Origin: Faecalispora anaeroviscerum
GTDB taxonomy: Bacteria; Bacillota; Clostridia; Oscillospirales; Acutalibacteraceae
Direction: 5' to 3'
Assembly (NCBI RefSeq): GCF_947568225.1
Contig: NZ_CANOOQ010000001.1
Coordinates: forward strand, 1,798,001 to 1,862,000
Length of the DNA stretch: 64,000 nucleotides
The notes under the pieces are model-generated. The model was not told the DNA's origin. It made no database searches and saw only the letters and a list, made by a program, of their open reading frames with translations. Shown piece by piece: positions 7,635-17,451 of this stretch. Each line of letters opens with the position of its first letter. Position 1 is the stretch's first letter. Made by a program: the position numbers and the translations under genes.

Positions 7635-9662
7635 CTATTCAAGCACGGAAAACAACTGGCGCACCTCGGCCCGCAGGCCACGATGCTCCGCACACTCCAA
7701 AGCTGGGTCGCGTGCAAGCAGTTCCTTCGCTTCCCCCTGCGCAAGCTGCAACAAGGCAAAATCGGCGCTCATATCCGCAATTTTCAGCTCTGGCAGGCCA
7801 TGCTGGCGCGAGCCGAAAAAATCACCCGGGCCGCGCAGGTGAAGATCCTCGTCCGCAATCTGGAAGCCGTCGGTTGTTTCGCACATCACGCGCAGGCGCT
7901 TCTGTGCTTCCTCATTCTGCGCATCCGACACCAAAATACAGGTGGATTTCTCTGTACCGCGCCCAATGCGCCCCCGCAGCTGATGCAGCTGGGAAAGGCC
8001 GTACCGCTCCGCGTTTTCAATCAACATCACTACGGCATTCGGTACATCCACGCCAACCTCCACCACCGTTGTGGAAACGAGAATATCCGTGCGCCCGGCG
8101 GCAAATTCCTCCATGGCACGCTCCTTTTCCGCGGGGCGCATTTTGCCGTGCAGAACGCCTACCGTGTTCGCGAAAAACCATTTTTCCTGCAAATCCTTAG
8201 CATACTGCGTAACGGACGCCATATCGCTCTCGCTGTCTTCAATCAGCGGGCAGATGATATAGCACTGCCGCCCGGCGTCAATCTTCTTTCGAATAAAGCC
8301 AAACGCACGGGCTCGCTTTGCGCTGTCGATTACATACGTCTCGGTTTTTTGTCGCCCCGGCGGCAGCTCATTCAGCACCGAAACCTCCAGATCGCCGTAA
8401 ATCATCAGCGCCAGTGTGCGCGGGATCGGCGTGGCAGACATGACAAGGATATGGGGATGATCGCCCTTTTGGGTGAGGGCAGCACGCTGTGCCACACCGA
8501 AGCGGTGCTGCTCATCCGTTACAACCAGCCCAAGCTGGCGAAACTCGACTGTTTCGTTCAGGATGGCATGCGTTCCCACCAAAAGATGGATGCTTCCCTG
8601 TTTTAGCTGAAGCAGCAGCTCGCGCCGTTTTGCAGCTGAAACAGAACCGGTGAGCAGCGCCACACGCAGGTGGAACGGCTCAAAGAAGTTCCGCATCGTG
8701 TCATAATGCTGGCGGGCTAAAATCTCTGTGGGCGCCATAAATGCCGCCTGCATTCCCGAGGCAATCGCACTGTGGCAGAGCGCGGCGGCCACAGCGGTTT
8801 TTCCGCTGCCGACGTCGCCCTGTAAAAGCCGGTTCATCGGGTAATTACCCTGCATGTCCGCAATACATTCCTCCACAGCCTTTTTTTGCGCGTTTGTCGG
8901 CGTAAAGGGCAGCGAGCGGAAAAACTCCGCAGAAGCGTCCACCTCCAGCCGCAGGGAGGTTTGCTGTCTTCCCCGATTTTTCAGGCGCAGCAGCCCGAGC
9001 TGAAGCACCAATAGCTCTTCAAAAATCAGTCTGCGCCGCGCCTGCTCCAACGATTCTCGGTCTTTTGGAAAATGGATGTTCTCCAGCGCAAAACGAAGCC
9101 CACACAGCCGGCAGGCGCTGCGCATCGGCTCAGGCAGAGGGTCTGGCAGGGGTTTAGGGAGCATCCCCAGTGCGGCGCGCACCGCAGTGGATATCTGGCG
9201 CGAGGTAAGCCCCGCCGTCTGACGGTAAACGGGGCGCAGGGGCAGGGGGCGATCCGCCGGCATAAAATCCGGCGAAGCCATCTCGCGGCGCAGAAACGAT
9301 CCGCTCACCTTGCCGCGCAGCAAATAATCCTTGCCCTCGAGCAGCAGATTTTTGATAAACGGATTATTGAAATAGGTAATCTGCACATCATGATGCCCGT
9401 CGGTAGCCCGCAGCTTATACAGCGTCATCCCGGAACGGATACGCTGCTCCGACACCGGCGATACAGTGGTAACGCGAACAACGCACACCTGCTCCGCCGG
9501 AGCCTCGGCGAGTGGGACGGGATGGCTCCAATCCTCGTAATCACGGGGATAAAGGCGCAGAAGAGCGCCGACAGTAGGCGCCCCCAGCTTAACAAACAGC
9601 CGGGAGCGCTTTTCGCCGACGCCCTTTAATTCCTGAATATTTTTCTGAAACAGCGATGCCAT
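7635..9662 (-). CDS. recG: ATP-dependent DNA helicase RecG
   Basis: Branch-migration helicase that reverses stalled forks and processes Holliday junctions. It has 675 residues, the normal length. An N-terminal wedge/OB domain (about 60-150) is followed by the SF2 core: Walker A GDVGSGKT, DEQH box (VVTDEQHRFGV), motif III SATPIPRTLAL, and the C-terminal motifs STTVVEVGVDVP and QLRGRIGRG. The RecG tail (HGLPELKIADM) is present. It starts 24 bp after the fakA stop, so the two genes are probably co-transcribed, as in many Firmicutes. ATG at 9662 has GGAG upstream. Confidence 0.95.
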   Translation of the reverse strand: MASLFQKNIQELKGVGEKRSRLFVKLGAPTVGALLRLYPRDYEDWSHPVPLAEAPAEQVCVVRVTTVSPVSEQRIRSGMTLYKLRATDGHHDVQITYFNNPFIKNLLLEGKDYLLRGKVSGSFLRREMASPDFMPADRPLPLRPVYRQTAGLTSRQISTAVRAALGMLPKPLPDPLPEPMRSACRLCGLRFALENIHFPKDRESLEQARRRLIFEELLVLQLGLLRLKNRGRQQTSLRLEVDASAEFFRSLPFTPTNAQKKAVEECIADMQGNYPMNRLLQGDVGSGKTAVAAALCHSAIASGMQAAFMAPTEILARQHYDTMRNFFEPFHLRVALLTGSVSAAKRRELLLQLKQGSIHLLVGTHAILNETVEFRQLGLVVTDEQHRFGVAQRAALTQKGDHPHILVMSATPIPRTLALMIYGDLEVSVLNELPPGRQKTETYVIDSAKRARAFGFIRKKIDAGRQCYIICPLIEDSESDMASVTQYAKDLQEKWFFANTVGVLHGKMRPAEKERAMEEFAAGRTDILVSTTVVEVGVDVPNAVVMLIENAERYGLSQLHQLRGRIGRGTEKSTCILVSDAQNEEAQKRLRVMCETTDGFQIADEDLHLRGPGDFFGSRQHGLPELKIADMSADFALLQLAQGEAKELLARDPALECAEHRGLRAEVRQLFSVLE

Positions 9663-9685
9663 GGCAAATCTTCTCCAAACAGAAG

Positions 9686-11386
9686 TTATTCCACGGAAAC
9701 GATAAAGTAGTACACCGGCTGCCCGCCGTCTACCAGCGTAACCTCTACGTCGCCGCCGATCTTAGACTTAATGCGATTATACGCATCCTGCGCCTGGCTT
9801 TCGGTGATGTCTTTCCCGTAAATCAACGTGACAAAAGAGGTGGTGCGGCTGATCATGGAACGGGTCAGCTTGACAACGGTATGCACCGGGTCCTTCTCGA
9901 TCATATCGAGCTTGCCGTTTTTCAGACCGAGAACATCGCCCTCTTTGATACGGTGCCCGCCAAATTCAGAATCGCGGGCGGCAAAGGTAACCTGGCCGGT
10001 TGCAACGGAGCCGGCGGCCTCCATCATGATGACTGTGCTGCGCTCGACAGATACCTCAGGGTCGTATGCCAGCATCGCAGAGAGGCCTTGCGGGATCGTG
10101 CGGGTAGGCAGAACAACCACCTTACGGTCTTTGACGAGCGGAATGGTCTGCTCCGCCGCCATAATAATATTTTTATTGTTCGGCAGTACCATCACCGTCT
10201 TGGCCGGAGTGGCAAGCACGGCCGCCATAATATCATCGGTGCTGGGGTTCATGGTTTGACCGCCGCTTACAACCTGAGCGCAGCCAAGATCCATGAACAG
10301 AGAACGCAGGCCTTCTCCGGCGGCAACCGCCACAAAGCCGATCTCCTCTTCGGGCTCCGCGATTTTGGGCGCATCGGGGAGGGCCTCTGCGGGAGCCGGA
10401 GCTGACCGGTTATTTTCAACAGCGATGCGATGCTGCTCCTTCATATTCTCAATCTTCACCGTCAGCAGCTGGCCGTATTCCAGTGCCTTCTGCAGCGCGT
10501 TGCCGGGGTTTTCGGTATGCACGTGTACCTTGATGATCTCTTCGTCATCCACCACCACAACACAGTCGCCGATTCCCTCAAGGAATGGGCGCAGGTCTGT
10601 CTGCGGGTCGGTTTCAATCTCGGAATCACGGCCCACGATGAACTCTGTGCAATAGGTAAACGTGATCTCCTGGTCAAACTCCGCGGCCACGTTGCGGTGG
10701 AATTCCTCCGCCGCACTCTGAACGCCCGCGGCACCTGCGCCGGTACTGGACGTATTCTGCTCGCTGTCCAAAATCACGCCGTCCTGAAAGACGGAAAGCA
10801 TTCCCTCGAAAATCAGGCACAGCCCCTTTCCTCCGGCATCCACAACGCCAGCCTTTTTCAGCACAGGCAACAGCTCAGGCGTTGTTTCCAGTGCTTCGTT
10901 TGCACCCTTGCAAATGGCGGCCCAAACGCTTACGGCTTCGTCATCCAACTCGACCGCAGCCTGTCCCTTTTCGAACGCGACGCGCGACACCGTCAGAATG
11001 GTTCCTTCGGTAGGCTTCATCACCGCTTTATAGGCGGCATCCACGCCAAGACCCAGGGCCTTGCACAAATCGGCGCCCGTAGCCTGCTCTAAGCCCTCAA
11101 GCCCTTTGGAGAAGCCGCGGAACAACAAAGAAAGGATCACACCGGAATTTCCGCGCGCCCCCCGTAGCATGGCAGAAGCGACCGTGTGGGCAACAGCGCC
11201 GATTCCGGCGCTTTCGTCCGACTTTTCCAGCTCTCTGGCCGCCGCTGAAATTGTCATGGACATATTGGTGCCGGTATCCCCATCAGGAACCGGAAAAATA
11301 TTCAGCCCATCCACCAGAGCCTTGTTCCTGACAATATGGTTGGCGCCGGATAATATGGCGCGCTTTAATTCAGCTCCATTGATCAA
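9686..11386 (-). CDS. fakA: Fatty acid kinase catalytic subunit FakA (DAK2/YloV)
   Basis: Phosphorylates fatty acids bound to FakB as the entry step for incorporating exogenous fatty acids into phospholipid. It has 566 residues. The N-terminal DAK2 nucleotide-binding domain carries NIFPVPDGDTGTNM and ARGNSGVILS (about residues 28-110), followed by the middle and C-terminal YloV domains. The start is TTG at 11386, 11 nt after AGGAG. An out-of-frame ATG between them opens a 4-codon frame whose TGA overlaps the TTG, which may influence translation. The Asp23-family gene usually upstream in Firmicutes is absent; spoVS lies there instead. Confidence 0.88.
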   Translation of the reverse strand: MINGAELKRAILSGANHIVRNKALVDGLNIFPVPDGDTGTNMSMTISAAARELEKSDESAGIGAVAHTVASAMLRGARGNSGVILSLLFRGFSKGLEGLEQATGADLCKALGLGVDAAYKAVMKPTEGTILTVSRVAFEKGQAAVELDDEAVSVWAAICKGANEALETTPELLPVLKKAGVVDAGGKGLCLIFEGMLSVFQDGVILDSEQNTSSTGAGAAGVQSAAEEFHRNVAAEFDQEITFTYCTEFIVGRDSEIETDPQTDLRPFLEGIGDCVVVVDDEEIIKVHVHTENPGNALQKALEYGQLLTVKIENMKEQHRIAVENNRSAPAPAEALPDAPKIAEPEEEIGFVAVAAGEGLRSLFMDLGCAQVVSGGQTMNPSTDDIMAAVLATPAKTVMVLPNNKNIIMAAEQTIPLVKDRKVVVLPTRTIPQGLSAMLAYDPEVSVERSTVIMMEAAGSVATGQVTFAARDSEFGGHRIKEGDVLGLKNGKLDMIEKDPVHTVVKLTRSMISRTTSFVTLIYGKDITESQAQDAYNRIKSKIGGDVEVTLVDGGQPVYYFIVSVE

Positions 11387-11547
11387 TTGTGTCGCATCTC
11401 CTCTTCAATTGAAAATTTTAAAAGGGAAACTGCCTGAAAAGGCACTGCAGTTCCAAAAGATTTAAAATTCATATAAAACGGAAAACTGCGGGCCGCCTGT
11501 GCGGAAACACCGCAGAGTAACAGAGCATCGGAACCGATGCTTGGTAT

Positions 11548-11576
11548 ATTATAACATATTGTTGACCCGGATTCAA
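11548..11576 (-). promoter_or_regulatory. Promoter of fakA-recG
   Basis: Leftward TTGAAT (11576-11571), 17-bp spacer, TATAAT (11553-11548). Transcription would start near 11541, directly at a GCATCGG/CCGATGC hairpin (11525-11540), leaving a leader of about 155 nt. Confidence 0.7.
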
Positions 11577-11639
11577 TCCATTTATTCCCCAAGGGCGCGG
11601 CGGCATTGAAAAAACAAGCCTGTAAATAGGATGCCCCCG

Positions 11640-11678
11640 AAAAAAGAAAAGCCACGGGATGACAACGCACCCTGTGGC
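11640..11678 (-). terminator. Terminator of spoVS
   Basis: Leftward stem GCCACAGGG / CCCGTGGC (11678-11651, with one bulged position) followed by a U-rich run (11650-11640). Confidence 0.7.
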
Positions 11679-11782
11679 AGATCTAAAACGGAATTCTCTA
11701 GGGTCTTCAAAACCAGGCCCCCGATCCGCTTCTATTCTCTTGGTCAGTTCCGGCGCCGCAGAACTTTCTGGCGGCGAAACCA

Positions 11783-12043
11783 TTACCGCGGCTCTACAAT
11801 CAGCTTAATGGCGGTTCGTTCGTCGCCGTCAATGGTGACGCTGGCAAAGGCGGGGATACACACAATGTCAATCGCGGACGGTGCAAGATAACCGCGAGCA
11901 ATCGCAACTGCCTTAATGGCTTGATTAGAGGCTCCGGCACCTACTGCCTGCACCTCTACGGCACCGCTTTCACGAATCACACCTGCAATAGCCCCAGCTA
12001 CGGAATTGGGTGAAGATTTTGATGATACTTTTAATACTTCCAT
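11783..12043 (-). CDS. spoVS: Stage V sporulation protein S
   Basis: An 86-residue Alba-like protein needed for normal coat formation and sporulation in Bacillus. The sequence is highly conserved: MEVLKVSSKSSPNSVAGAIA at the start, GAGASNQAIKAVAIARG in the middle and ERTAIKLIVEP at the end match the family across its whole length. It lies downstream of rny and ymdB, the same order as in Bacillus subtilis. A strong ribosome site (GGGAGG) precedes the ATG. It is also found in some non-spore-formers, so it is not alone proof of sporulation. Confidence 0.95.
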   Translation of the reverse strand: MEVLKVSSKSSPNSVAGAIAGVIRESGAVEVQAVGAGASNQAIKAVAIARGYLAPSAIDIVCIPAFASVTIDGDERTAIKLIVEPR

Positions 12044-12162
12044 TTTTATAACCTCCCGCCTCTAAGTTGCACCTCTATCATAAAACAAAAAATAAGATTT
12101 GGCAAGAGATTTTTTGTTGAAATAAATCATAAAAAATTATAAGAGTATCTAACATTTGTGAA

Positions 12163-12936
12163 TTATGTCTTTATTTGCACCCTTTCAACAGAAACTGCGT
12201 TTCCTTTTCGAACATCTACGGAGAAAATTGCGCCTGCCATTTGGCAGGGACCGTCAGCCACCTCGAAACGAACCGGCATGTGGGTACGCAGCTTTTGAAT
12301 TACAAGCTCAGGCTTTACGCCGAGCACAGAATGGATCGGGCCCGTCATCCCGAGGTCGGAAAGAAACGCGGTTCCCTGTGGCAGCAGCTGCTCATCGGCC
12401 GTCTGCACATGCGTATGTGTGCCAAATACCGCAGAAACCCGGCCGTCGAGATAATACCCCATCGCACCCTTTTCCCCAGTGGCTTCCGCATGAAAATCCA
12501 CAAGGCGCACCGGCGGCAGATCGGGGTCGCTTAGAATCCGATCGATCGTGGCAAAGGGACAGTCGAGACTATCCATGTACGAGGTCCCCATCAGGTTGAT
12601 CACCGCCACCTGCACGCGGCCAAGGTCCACCACGCATACGCCATGCCCAGGCACGCCGCCGGGAAAGTTTGCGGGGCGCAGCAGGGTTTCGCACCGGTCG
12701 TACAGCTCATAGCTTTCTTTGCGGCGAAAGCTGTGGTTGCCGGTTGTAATCACATCCACACCGCTGGAGAGCAAAAACTCCGCTGAGGTTGGAGTGATAC
12801 CGTTTCCGTCGGCGGAGTTTTCGCCGTTGGCAATCACCAAATCGATCTGTTTTTCCTTTTTCAGGCGGGGCAGCTGTTCGCGCAGAAAACGGCAGCCAAT
12901 ACTGCCCACAACATCGCCTATTGCCAAAATGTTCAT
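12163..12936 (-). CDS. ymdB: YmdB phosphodiesterase (TIGR00282 metallophosphoesterase)
   Basis: A 257-residue calcineurin-fold enzyme; the Bacillus protein hydrolyses 2',3'-cyclic nucleotides and affects biofilm and motility choice. Motifs seen: NILAIGDVVGSIG (residues 2-14), NGENSADGNGIT (about 37-48), TGNHSF (about 66) and GTHTHVQTADE (about 172-182). It lies between rny and spoVS, matching the conserved ymdA-ymdB-spoVS order. The 5' spacing of 190 bp with an rny terminator suggests it also has its own transcription start. Confidence 0.92.
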   Translation of the reverse strand: MNILAIGDVVGSIGCRFLREQLPRLKKEKQIDLVIANGENSADGNGITPTSAEFLLSSGVDVITTGNHSFRRKESYELYDRCETLLRPANFPGGVPGHGVCVVDLGRVQVAVINLMGTSYMDSLDCPFATIDRILSDPDLPPVRLVDFHAEATGEKGAMGYYLDGRVSAVFGTHTHVQTADEQLLPQGTAFLSDLGMTGPIHSVLGVKPELVIQKLRTHMPVRFEVADGPCQMAGAIFSVDVRKGNAVSVERVQIKT

Positions 12937-13077
12937 TTATTTCACTCTTTCTATCTGTTGAGAATACAGTGTTACTAAGGAATTGTCCGTTTTAAAGTGT
13001 ATGGGCTATCCTTAGGATTATTCTACACCATCTGCGGAAAATAACACAAGGGGCAGCGGGGAAATTCTCGCTGCCAA

Positions 13078-13110
13078 CAAAAAAAGAGAGAACAAAATTG
13101 TTCCCTCTCT
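13078..13110 (-). terminator. Terminator of rny
   Basis: Leftward stem GAGAGGGAAC / GTTCTCTC (13109-13086) followed by a run of U (13085-13079). Confidence 0.75.
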
Positions 13111-13125
13111 TCTGCCGCGGGCCGG

Positions 13126-14685
13126 TTACTTCGCGTACTCGATTGCCCGGCTTTCGCGGATAATATTGACCTTGATTTGCCCGGGGTACTCCAGATCCTG
13201 CTCGATCTTGTCGCAGATCTCGCGGGCCAGCAGCACCATGCGGTCGTCGTTGACCACTTCGGGCTTTACCATAATGCGAATCTCGCGGCCGGCCTGAATC
13301 GCATAGCAGCGCTCCACTCCGTTGAAGGAGGAAGCCACCTCTTCCAGCTTTTCCAGCCTCTTGATGTAGTTTTCCAGATTTTCGCGTCGGGCACCGGGGC
13401 GTGCGGCAGAAATCGCATCGGCTGCCTGTACCAGACATGCAATGACGGTTTTCGCCTCCACATCGCCGTGGTGGGCCTGAATCGCGTGGACAACCGCTTC
13501 GCTTTCTTTATACTTTCTCGCTACGTCTACGCCGATATCAACATGCGAGCCCTCGATTTCGTGGTCGAGCGCCTTGCCGATGTCGTGCAGCAAACCAGCT
13601 CTGCGCGCCAGTGTGGGGTCCAGCCCCAGCTCCGACGCCATAATACCAGAGAGATACGCCACCTCAAGAGAGTGGTTCAATACGTTCTGACCATAGCTGG
13701 TGCGGTAACGCAGCCGTCCCAGCAGCTTAATCAGTTCGGGATGGATTCCGTTCACGCCGGCTTCAATAACGGCGCGTTCGCCCTCCTGCTTAATGGTGGC
13801 GTCCACCTCGCGGCGGGCTTTTTCAATCGTTTCCTCAATGCGGGCAGGATGAATCCGGCCATCGGAAATAAGGCGCTCCAAGGCGATGCGGGCAACCTCG
13901 CGGCGTACCGGCTCAAAGCAAGACAGTGTAATCGCCTCCGGCGTGTCGTCGATAATCAGGTCCACGCCTGTCATTGTTTCAATGGCGCGAATATTGCGGC
14001 CCTCGCGGCCGATGATACGGCCCTTCATATCGTCGTTGGGCAGCGGCACCACAGAAATGGTCGCCTCTGCCACATGGTCGGCGGCACAGCGCTGAATCGC
14101 CAGCGAGATAATCTCGCGGGCGTTGTTTTCCGCTTCGTCTCTTGCCTGCTGCTCAAACTCGCGGATTTTGACGGCCTTCTCGTGCGTCAACTTGTCCTCA
14201 AGATTTTTCAGCATATATTCCTTGGCCTGCTCTACAGTGAAACCGGAGATACGTTCCAGCATGTCAAACTGGCTTTTCTTCACGGCTTCCGCTTCGGCGA
14301 GCCTTTCATCCGCTTTTTTGTTCTTGGTGTTAATCGCATTTTCCTTCGACTCAAGCCCTTCCAGCTTTTTGTCTAAGGTTTCTTCCTTTTGCTGAATTCT
14401 TCGCTCCTGCCGCTGGACTTCTTTTCTGCGTTCATTCAGTTCTCTCTCTGATTCCGTTCTTTGTCTGTGAATCTCGTCTTTGCCCTCTAGAATCGTTTCC
14501 TTTTTCTTCGCTTCAGCCGTTTTCATGGCATCGCTGACAATGCGCTTAGCTTCCTGCTCAGCGGAACCGATCGCGGATTCCGCGATTTTCTTTCTGTGGT
14601 TGACCCCTGCGAAAAAAGCAACTATCCCAAAAATAACAGCGCAGCCGAACGCTATTATCAAACATAACCATAGGGGAACATTCAA
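13126..14685 (-). CDS. rny: Ribonuclease Y
   Basis: Membrane-anchored endoribonuclease that starts mRNA decay in Firmicutes. It has 519 residues, the family norm. An N-terminal transmembrane helix (about residues 5-26) precedes a long charged coiled coil (about 35-200), then a KH RNA-binding domain (IIGREGRNIRAIETMTGVDL, about 225-244) and an HD domain (HSLEVAYLSGIMA .. LLHDIGKALDHE). The start is TTG at 14685, with GGAGG 9 nt upstream, overlapped by an out-of-frame ATG. Downstream ymdB and spoVS keep the standard order. Confidence 0.96.
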   Translation of the reverse strand: MNVPLWLCLIIAFGCAVIFGIVAFFAGVNHRKKIAESAIGSAEQEAKRIVSDAMKTAEAKKKETILEGKDEIHRQRTESERELNERRKEVQRQERRIQQKEETLDKKLEGLESKENAINTKNKKADERLAEAEAVKKSQFDMLERISGFTVEQAKEYMLKNLEDKLTHEKAVKIREFEQQARDEAENNAREIISLAIQRCAADHVAEATISVVPLPNDDMKGRIIGREGRNIRAIETMTGVDLIIDDTPEAITLSCFEPVRREVARIALERLISDGRIHPARIEETIEKARREVDATIKQEGERAVIEAGVNGIHPELIKLLGRLRYRTSYGQNVLNHSLEVAYLSGIMASELGLDPTLARRAGLLHDIGKALDHEIEGSHVDIGVDVARKYKESEAVVHAIQAHHGDVEAKTVIACLVQAADAISAARPGARRENLENYIKRLEKLEEVASSFNGVERCYAIQAGREIRIMVKPEVVNDDRMVLLAREICDKIEQDLEYPGQIKVNIIRESRAIEYAK

Positions 14686-14875
14686 ATTACGGACACCTCC
14701 TTGTTGTGAATTTTTTCATATTTTTTAATTCAAATTAATTAAGCCGGGTGCGTCAATCCCATAGATACACCACTTAGCGCATCTTGTTTCTAATTGTATT
14801 ACTTTTACAGCCCCTCTGTCAAGAAAATTGATTGCGGAGCCGGACAAAATCGTGAAATATCACGAAGCACTTCGC

Positions 14876-14904
14876 TTGACAAGGCCGCCGCCGGGTGGTA
14901 GTAT
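14876..14904 (+). promoter_or_regulatory. Promoter of thrS leader
   Basis: TTGACA (14876-14881), 17-bp spacer, TAGTAT (14899-14904). The start near 14911 is just before the T-box leader. Confidence 0.75.
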
Positions 14905-14910
14905 GAAACC

Positions 14911-15173
14911 AGAACACAGAAAAGCGTTGAAAAGAAGATCCGATTTCAGTGCTTTGCAGCAGAGAGCGCCCGTCGTCGGCTGAAAGCGGGTGCGGCAAAG
15001 AGAATCCGGATTACCGTCTTGGAGCGCGCGCCGAATAACCGTTCCCGGTTTAAGGCGTGACGGCAGGCACCGTTATCGGCCGCAAGGAGGGCAAAGCTGT
15101 TTTGTTTTGCCGAACCGGGTGGAACCGCGGGATTACAAGTCTCGCCCCAGGATTTTGGGGCGGGGCTTTTTTT
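14911..15173 (+). promoter_or_regulatory. T-box leader controlling thrS
   Basis: tRNA-sensing leader. The AGAGA bulge motif of stem I lies at about 14961-14966. A candidate specifier ACC (Thr) occurs at 15013-15015, with a second ACC near 15037. The diagnostic T-box (core GGGTGGAACCGCGGG) lies at 15116-15130. The terminator follows, with CTCGCCCCA / TGGGGCGGGG and a run of seven T (15139-15173). Uncharged tRNA-Thr would favour the antiterminator. The gene downstream, thrS, fits. Confidence 0.92.
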
Positions 15174-15215
15174 ATATCCAAATTCGCCGGAAAAGAAGCC
15201 TTACCGCAATAACAG

Positions 15216-15262
15216 AGCCTCCTTTCCCTGCCTACGGCTGGAAAAGGAAGAAGAGGCTTTTT
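15216..15262 (+). terminator. Second terminator-like hairpin between T-box and thrS
   Basis: AGCCTC plus CTTTCC on the left pair with GGAAAAGG and GAGGCT on the right, followed by TTTTT. It lies after the T-box terminator and 48 bp before the thrS start, so it could add a second attenuation step. Confidence 0.5.
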
Positions 15263-15309
15263 GCGAAATGAATCTCTATCCAGAATAAATTGATTCAGGA
15301 GGAAGCACC

Positions 15310-17247
15310 ATGATTAAAATAGCACTGAAAGACGATGTCAGAGAATATGAATCCGGAATTACCGTCGCGGAAGTGGCGAAATCCCTTGGCGCGGGCCTTT
15401 ACAAGGCTGCCTGTGCCGGGCGCGTGAACGGCAAGGTGGTTGATCTGCGTACCCCTATCAGCGAGGATTGTTCCCTCGAAATCCTGACTTTTGATCAGGA
15501 AGACGGCAAGAAGGCCTACTGGCACACCACCTCTCACATTATGGCGCAGGCGGTGGGGCGCCTGTTCCCCGAAGCGAAATTCGCCATTGGCCCGTCGATT
15601 GAGCGCGGCTTTTACTACGACTTTGATCTGCCCCGCACCCTGACCCCCGAGGATCTGCCGAAGATCGAAGCGGAGATGAAGAAGATCATCAAAGAGGGCC
15701 TGCCGATTGAGAGGTTTCTCCTTTCCCCCGCCGAAGCAAAGCATCTGATGGAGGAACGGGAGCAGCCCTACAAAGTGGAGCTGATTGAGGAGCATGCGGA
15801 CAAGGGCGAGGATATTTCGTTCTACCGTCAGGGTGAATTTGTGGATCTGTGCGCCGGCCCGCACCTGCTTTCCACCGGCAGCGTGAAGGCCGTCAAGCTG
15901 ACCGCTGCCACCTCTGCCTACTGGCGCGGCGATTCGAAGAATAAGGCACTGCAGCGCGTATACGGCATTTCGTTCCCCAAGGCTTCGGAGCTTGAGGAAT
16001 ACTTGGCCAAGGTAGAGGAAGCCAAAAAACGCGATCACAATGTACTGGGCCGCCAGCTCGAATACTTTACAACCGTCGATTATATTGGTCAGGGCCTGCC
16101 GATCATGTTGCCGAAGGGCGCGCGTGTTCTGCAAACCCTCCAGCGTTTCGTGGAGGATACCGAAAAGAAGCGCGGTTACCTGCTGACCAAAACTCCGCTG
16201 ATGGCAAAAAGCGATCTGTATAAAATTTCAGGCCACTGGGACCACTATCGGGAAGGCATGTTTGTAATGGGCGACGAATCGAAGGACAAGGAAGTATTTG
16301 CCCTGCGCCCGATGACCTGCCCCTTCCAGTACCAGGTATTCCTGAACCGTCAGCGCTCCTACCGCGACCTGCCGATGCGCCTGGGTGAAACCTCTACCCT
16401 GTTCCGCAATGAGGATTCCGGCGAGATGCACGGCCTGATCCGCGTGCGTCAGTTCACAATTTCTGAAGGCCACTTGATCTGCACCCCCGAACAGTTGGAA
16501 GAAGAGTTTAAGGGTTGTGTTGAGCTTTCTAACTTTATGCTCAAAACCCTTGGGTTAGATCAAGACGTCAGCTACCGCTTCTCTCAATGGGACCCGAACA
16601 ACCGCGCGAAATATATTGGCACTCCGGAGCAATGGGATGAAGCACAGGGCGTGATGGAACGTATCTTGAATCATTTGGGAATTGAATACTCTATCGGCAT
16701 TGATGAAGCGGCATTCTATGGCCCGAAGCTCGATATTCAGATCCGCAACGTATACGGTAAGGAAGATACCCTGATTACCATTCAAATCGACCAGATGCTT
16801 GCCGAGAAATTCGGCATGGAATTTGTGGATAAGGACGGCGTGAAGAAGAACCCCTATATCATCCACCGCACCTCTCTTGGCTGCTATGAGCGCACCCTGG
16901 CCCTGCTGATTGAAAAATACGCCGGTGCGCTGCCCATGTGGCTAATGCCCGAGCAGGTTCGTGTGCTGCCGATCAGCGAACGCCTGCACGACCAGGCAGA
17001 TGAGATCAAACGTCAGCTCGAAGAGGCCGGACTTGAGGTTACCTGCGACCACCGCAGTGAGAAGATCGGCTATAAGATCCGCGAGGCGCAGCTCGAAAAA
17101 ATTCCCTATATGCTCGTCATCGGCGACAAGGAAGTGGAGAACAGCGTTGTCGCTGTCCGCAGCCGTCGCGACGGCGACATCGGAACCATGCCTTTGTCGG
17201 ATTTCATCACAAAAGCGACGGAAGAGGTTCGTTCCAAGACAAAATAA
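15310..17247 (+). CDS. thrS: Threonyl-tRNA synthetase
   Basis: Charges tRNA-Thr. It has 645 residues, full length. Domain order: N-terminal TGS (1-60), the editing/SAD domain with HTTSHIMAQAV (HxxxH, about 75-85) and the CAGPH block, the class II catalytic core (motif 2 TSTLFRNEDSGEMHGLIRVRQF; core FRNEDSGEMHGL; zinc ligands include the Cys of RPMTCPFQY), and the anticodon-binding C-terminus (PEQVRVLPISE..). AGGAGG lies 7 nt before the ATG. Controlled by the upstream T-box and followed by a terminator at 17295. Confidence 0.97.
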   Translation: MIKIALKDDVREYESGITVAEVAKSLGAGLYKAACAGRVNGKVVDLRTPISEDCSLEILTFDQEDGKKAYWHTTSHIMAQAVGRLFPEAKFAIGPSIERGFYYDFDLPRTLTPEDLPKIEAEMKKIIKEGLPIERFLLSPAEAKHLMEEREQPYKVELIEEHADKGEDISFYRQGEFVDLCAGPHLLSTGSVKAVKLTAATSAYWRGDSKNKALQRVYGISFPKASELEEYLAKVEEAKKRDHNVLGRQLEYFTTVDYIGQGLPIMLPKGARVLQTLQRFVEDTEKKRGYLLTKTPLMAKSDLYKISGHWDHYREGMFVMGDESKDKEVFALRPMTCPFQYQVFLNRQRSYRDLPMRLGETSTLFRNEDSGEMHGLIRVRQFTISEGHLICTPEQLEEEFKGCVELSNFMLKTLGLDQDVSYRFSQWDPNNRAKYIGTPEQWDEAQGVMERILNHLGIEYSIGIDEAAFYGPKLDIQIRNVYGKEDTLITIQIDQMLAEKFGMEFVDKDGVKKNPYIIHRTSLGCYERTLALLIEKYAGALPMWLMPEQVRVLPISERLHDQADEIKRQLEEAGLEVTCDHRSEKIGYKIREAQLEKIPYMLVIGDKEVENSVVAVRSRRDGDIGTMPLSDFITKATEEVRSKTK

Positions 17248-17294
17248 ACAAGCACTTGTCAATATTTGCCTTTTTATTTCTTGATTCTGTAAGC

Positions 17295-17331
17295 GGAGCC
17301 AGACGGGAATCCCGTTTGGCTCCCTTTTTTT
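17295..17331 (+). terminator. Terminator of thrS
   Basis: GGAGCCAGACGGG (17295-17307) pairs with CCCGTTTGGCTCC (17311-17323), followed by a run of T. Confidence 0.85.
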
Positions 17332-17451
17332 ATTTCCGCTTTCTGTCGTTATGTAAACCGATAAACGAAGCAACTTTCCACCCTCTGTGTGAATAATTGA
17401 TGGGGAAAACGGAGCAAAAGAGCTTGATCTCCCATGTTGTCCGTGGTTGTT

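Noticed and set aside
7559..8606. Long rightward frames opposite recG, and similar frames opposite rny, argS, the P-type ATPase and other genes
   Set aside because: Mirror frames of well-conserved genes in GC-rich codon patterns; no family sequence.
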